A stretch of DNA of 60,000 nt, taken from NCBI GenBank assembly GCA_903813345.2, contig CAIIXF020000001.1, positions 38,349,366 to 38,409,365 of the forward strand. Direction: 5' to 3'. Below the pieces are notes generated by a model. The model was not told the DNA's origin, did no database searches, and saw only the letters and a list, made by a program, of their open reading frames with translations. Position 1 is the first letter of the stretch. Each line of letters starts with the position of its first letter. A program made the position numbers and the translations under genes. This document shows positions 57,064 to 60,000 of this stretch, piece by piece. The stretch is from Owenia fusiformis (Eukaryota; Annelida; Polychaeta; Sabellida; Oweniidae).

Positions 57064-58139
57064 TACAAGGGCCGAGCAATATATTCGCTACTTTTTGCTC
57101 TCAAATTGTTAATAATAAAGTATCTTACCTGAAATTTTCCAAAATAATAGAAAAAACATTTTTCTGTAATATCACCAAATGTGCATTTATTTGGTAACAT
57201 CCGTAATATTTTACATGGCATTGAATATTGGTTGATAGTGACCACCGGAGCTGACATTTGTGACAATGTTTCAGAAAACAACTTTTATACAAAATGTCCT
57301 TTTTGTTAATTAAGACAGTTACTCCTCATTCCATGCCTCATTCTCAAAATAGTGTCCATCTGCAGCTATGCATTTTCTACATCGGGAAAGCCAGTCTTGA
57401 TAGGCCTGTTGCAGTCCGTTTCCATTTCCATATAGGTCTTTTAGGGCCTTATGGACGGCCTCAACCACTTCTTCACGGTCACCAAACCTCTGCCCGCGTA
57501 GCTCATTCTTCAGTTTGCCGAAAATTTCAAAGTTGCACAATGCAAGGTCTGGACTGTATGGTGCATGATCAAATTTTTCAATGTTTAGAGCTGCTAATAT
57601 CACTTACCTCACGGGCCCTGTGTGATGGAGCATTATCTTGATGATATATCATATGGTTGATCAATACTGGGCGCTTTTTACGAACTGCATCCATGAAGTT
57701 CTTTCACAAGACTTCTTTCTTGATGCAACTCAGGAAGCAGAGTCTCCCCTTTGTGATGCATATGCGGATCAATTGTGACCTCTTTATTGTTTGAAAAGAA
57801 CATCTATGACATCACAACCATTGTTCTGAATATTGGATCAATGTCCAGTAAACAATGTTTATAAAAATTACCCAAACTGAATGTTTTTGTTATGAGAAAT
57901 GGGCATATAAAGATATTGTTGCATGTGCAATTGCAGTAAAATTATGGGCAGCTCCGGTGGCTCAATACTCCCGTTGCTATGACAACCATAATTTTATGCC
58001 ATATTTGGCAATGGGCTTGAAAATGGAATCAAAAGATGCGGAATTCTACACTCTATGTCTGTACCAAATTTCAATGGAAATAAACAAATATAAAAGAAAA
58101 TAAAGCAAAAAGTAGCGAATATATTGCTCGGCCCTTGTA
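57064..58139 (-). mobile_element. 1076-bp mariner element, degenerate
   Basis: Ends TACAAGGGCCGAGCAATATA and TATATTGCTCGGCCCTTGTA, extending to about 38 bp, flanked by TA. The interior encodes broken mariner transposase on the minus strand. The length approaches an autonomous mariner of about 1.3 kb, so it is an internally decayed full-ended copy. Confidence 0.85.
57319..57700 (-). pseudogene. Mariner transposase remnant
   Basis: A frame near 57640 gives HQDNAPSHRAREV, the second catalytic Asp region. The next frame continues HAPYSPDLALCNFEIFGKLK, then GQRFGDREEVVEAV and CIAADGHYFENEAWNEE, the usual C-terminal half. The two parts are in different frames with an intron-like GTAAGT between, so the gene is broken. 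The N-terminal helix-turn-helix is not recognisable. Confidence 0.8.
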
Positions 58140-58141
58140 TA

Positions 58142-60000
58142 ACCGATAACCAACTCAGCTTAACGGTTGTTAACTACTAAACGACTGTCAAGGTGATAAC
58201 TGGACTCTAGTTACAGAGGAAATTGATAACTTGCCAACTTAACCCTTACACACAGTTTCATTGAAAATATGTTTTAAAGTATCTTTTGATTTTGTAGAAA
58301 TTATTTTACAATGTGTGAAAAGCATTTAAGCCCAATACAATACAAGACTTATAATGCATTGTGGAACGACCATTCCTTTCAGGCATTGTTTCCTAAAATT
58401 ATAACTCGATGCTCCGCATCTCGTGCGAATTTTGTAAAGCAATCCCTTCAAGGAATAGTCCAAGACTTAAATCCTTAAATATATCATGCATTGAATTCTC
58501 AATAATAAATGTATCCCATATTCTAGCATTCCTCTTCGACTTTCGAAATGCTTTTGACTGTATGTGGCATGATGACACGTTACTTTAAGTTGCACAAGTA
58601 ATTTTCCTGTTCGAATGACAAAATGTTAGTTTCTGGCGTAATCTAAGAATATGCTTTTCTTCGATATCAGAGAAAACGTGAACTTGAATGCAATATAGAT
58701 TGTGAATCATTTTGACGATCTGATTTGAACTTAATGGTCAGTAAAACAAATTGTCTTTGTGTTAAATGGCTAAACGATACTTATGCAACATATTATTCTG
58801 TGATAAAATTAATTGCATGTGCGTTAAGTAAATGCAAACATGTGTTTGATACTAAGGGCATTTCGATGTTCTGAGGCCATGTTTTATGTATTGTCCATTA
58901 TAGACTCATAGAACGTCATTTTATATGGGGTGTTGGAAAATTCATCTTGTTTTATTGTGAATAGAAATGATTCTTGAAGTAAGGTTTTATGTGATATACA
59001 TAAAGTAATGTTCCTCTGGTCGTATTTAGCTAATTTTGCTCTAGAATCTTTATTTTGCAATAGAGGCCCGGGAGAAGAATGATACATTTCTGAAATATTA
59101 TTAATTTTGGCTAAGATATATTGACATTTGACACTGTAGCAGTTGTTATTATAGTAATTTGAAGTCGGGTTCAGCAGAGCAAATCGCAACCTCATAAATT
59201 ACAAAGGAAACAGATCACTTTTTCTGATATCTCATGTCATAAATGAGCCTGGCCATAGGAAAACCGGTTAAAATTGTGCTATAGAGCCAAAAATGTGCTC
59301 GAGATTAAGAGGAAAATGTGCTAAATTCAAAGTCTTTTGGTCTATAACTGCACAGAAAAATTGTTAAGACATAAGTCATGGATCATTTGAAAGGTCTCTA
59401 TGTGCTTTTTAAGATAAACAAAAAATCGAAATATTGAAAAAATCTGTGATAAGACCCCTTTTCCTGTGGCCTGGCTCAAATAATATTCTGATTCTACATT
59501 CCGGTTTTCACTGAAGTTTTTGTCAGTTGTTGGTGTGTTTGTGTTGTGAATTGCATCACAGTCACTTAGAAAATCAGAAGAAATTGATTTAATGGTCAAT
59601 AAAAAATGGTTGCAAAACATACTAATCAGAGGTCCTGAAAAGGGTAATAGTTTTTGTTGAACATCTATCGATACTGAGAGATTATAAACAGTTGCTATAT
59701 ATAATATCACATGTTTGGCGTTTAGGGCCCATGTAAAGTTTGAAAATATGTTTTTGATCATTCATTTTTTACCATTATTATGACTTTAAAAGTTATTTTA
59801 GAGGTGTTTGAAAAATATTTTGAAAAATGTTGTTTTCTTTCTCAAACATTCAAATTTCACTCCATTTTTCAAATAAAAGGTGTAATTTTTAATCATCAAA
59901 TATTCCAAGATATACTTATTCCCATCTCATATACCCCATCTTGGTGAAAATGATGGAAATGAAAGTTTGTCATCCATTTGTTTATTACAAGGCGGGGACT
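58142..60000. repeat. Gene-free end of window with dispersed repeats
   Basis: No exon recognised. From about 59255 on, sequence resembles 36210-36470 (TAGAGCCAAAAATGTG, CATTTGAAAGGTC). From 59720 it resembles 30880-31000. One underlying long repeat may link these blocks. Confidence 0.5.

Noticed and set aside
59342-59761. 139-codon minus-strand ORF, the longest in the window
   Set aside because: Lies over dispersed repeats shared with 36210-36470 and 30880, where the matching frame is broken. No domain, and AT-rich composition makes such chance ORFs likely.
1-60000. CRISPR arrays, bacterial operons, ribosome binding sites, rRNA or complete tRNA genes
   Set aside because: None seen. Gene structure is eukaryotic, and the only tRNA-like signal is the B box of a SINE remnant at 40384.

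Overview
This is nuclear DNA of a metazoan. It is AT-rich, with short exons bounded by GT-AG introns, long introns and dense transposon debris. Three multi-exon protein genes can be assembled by eye with consistent splice phases, and no bacterial or phage-type features are seen. The gene set (a divergent GABA-B-like receptor, a sulfotransferase of the type often annotated 'branched-chain-amino-acid aminotransferase-like', and an astacin-EGF-CUB-TSP1 protein) and the TE style fit a non-vertebrate animal, probably a marine bilaterian such as a lophotrochozoan, hemichordate or cephalochordate. I cannot name the species.

Layout. (1) 780-30429, + strand: an 18-exon class C GPCR gene of the GABA-B receptor family, predicted 877 aa. 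It has a signal peptide, a Venus flytrap ligand-binding module, a seven-helix domain and a short cytoplasmic coiled coil. (2) 31860-34617, - strand: a compact 5-exon P-loop sulfotransferase gene, 292 aa, convergent with the receptor gene. (3) 38627-56223, - strand: a 14-exon secreted multidomain protein, 606 aa: signal peptide, propeptide with an RSKR furin-type site, astacin fold, EGF-like, CUB, TSP1 and a Cys-rich tail. Its most striking trait is that the astacin zinc site is destroyed in frame. All three histidines, the catalytic Glu and the Met-turn Tyr are replaced, while the RPD.D.Y motif, the Met-turn Met, one disulfide and all accessory domains are kept. It looks like a pseudoprotease, not a pseudogene.

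The rest is introns and intergenic DNA carrying many transposons. They include a 6.7-kb mariner-ended foldback with tandem-array arms; two elements with 8-bp target duplications and variable subterminal minisatellites (possibly a new DNA-transposon family); mariner, pogo/Tigger and piggyBac-like elements; several MITEs; a SINE remnant; and a dispersed family with an internal array of about 125 bp. A small duplication in front of receptor exon 16 makes three consecutive splice acceptors, of which only the last keeps the reading frame.

The three genes have no evident joint pathway; their adjacency looks incidental. Exon borders were placed by hand from frame, phase and family motifs, without alignments or transcripts.
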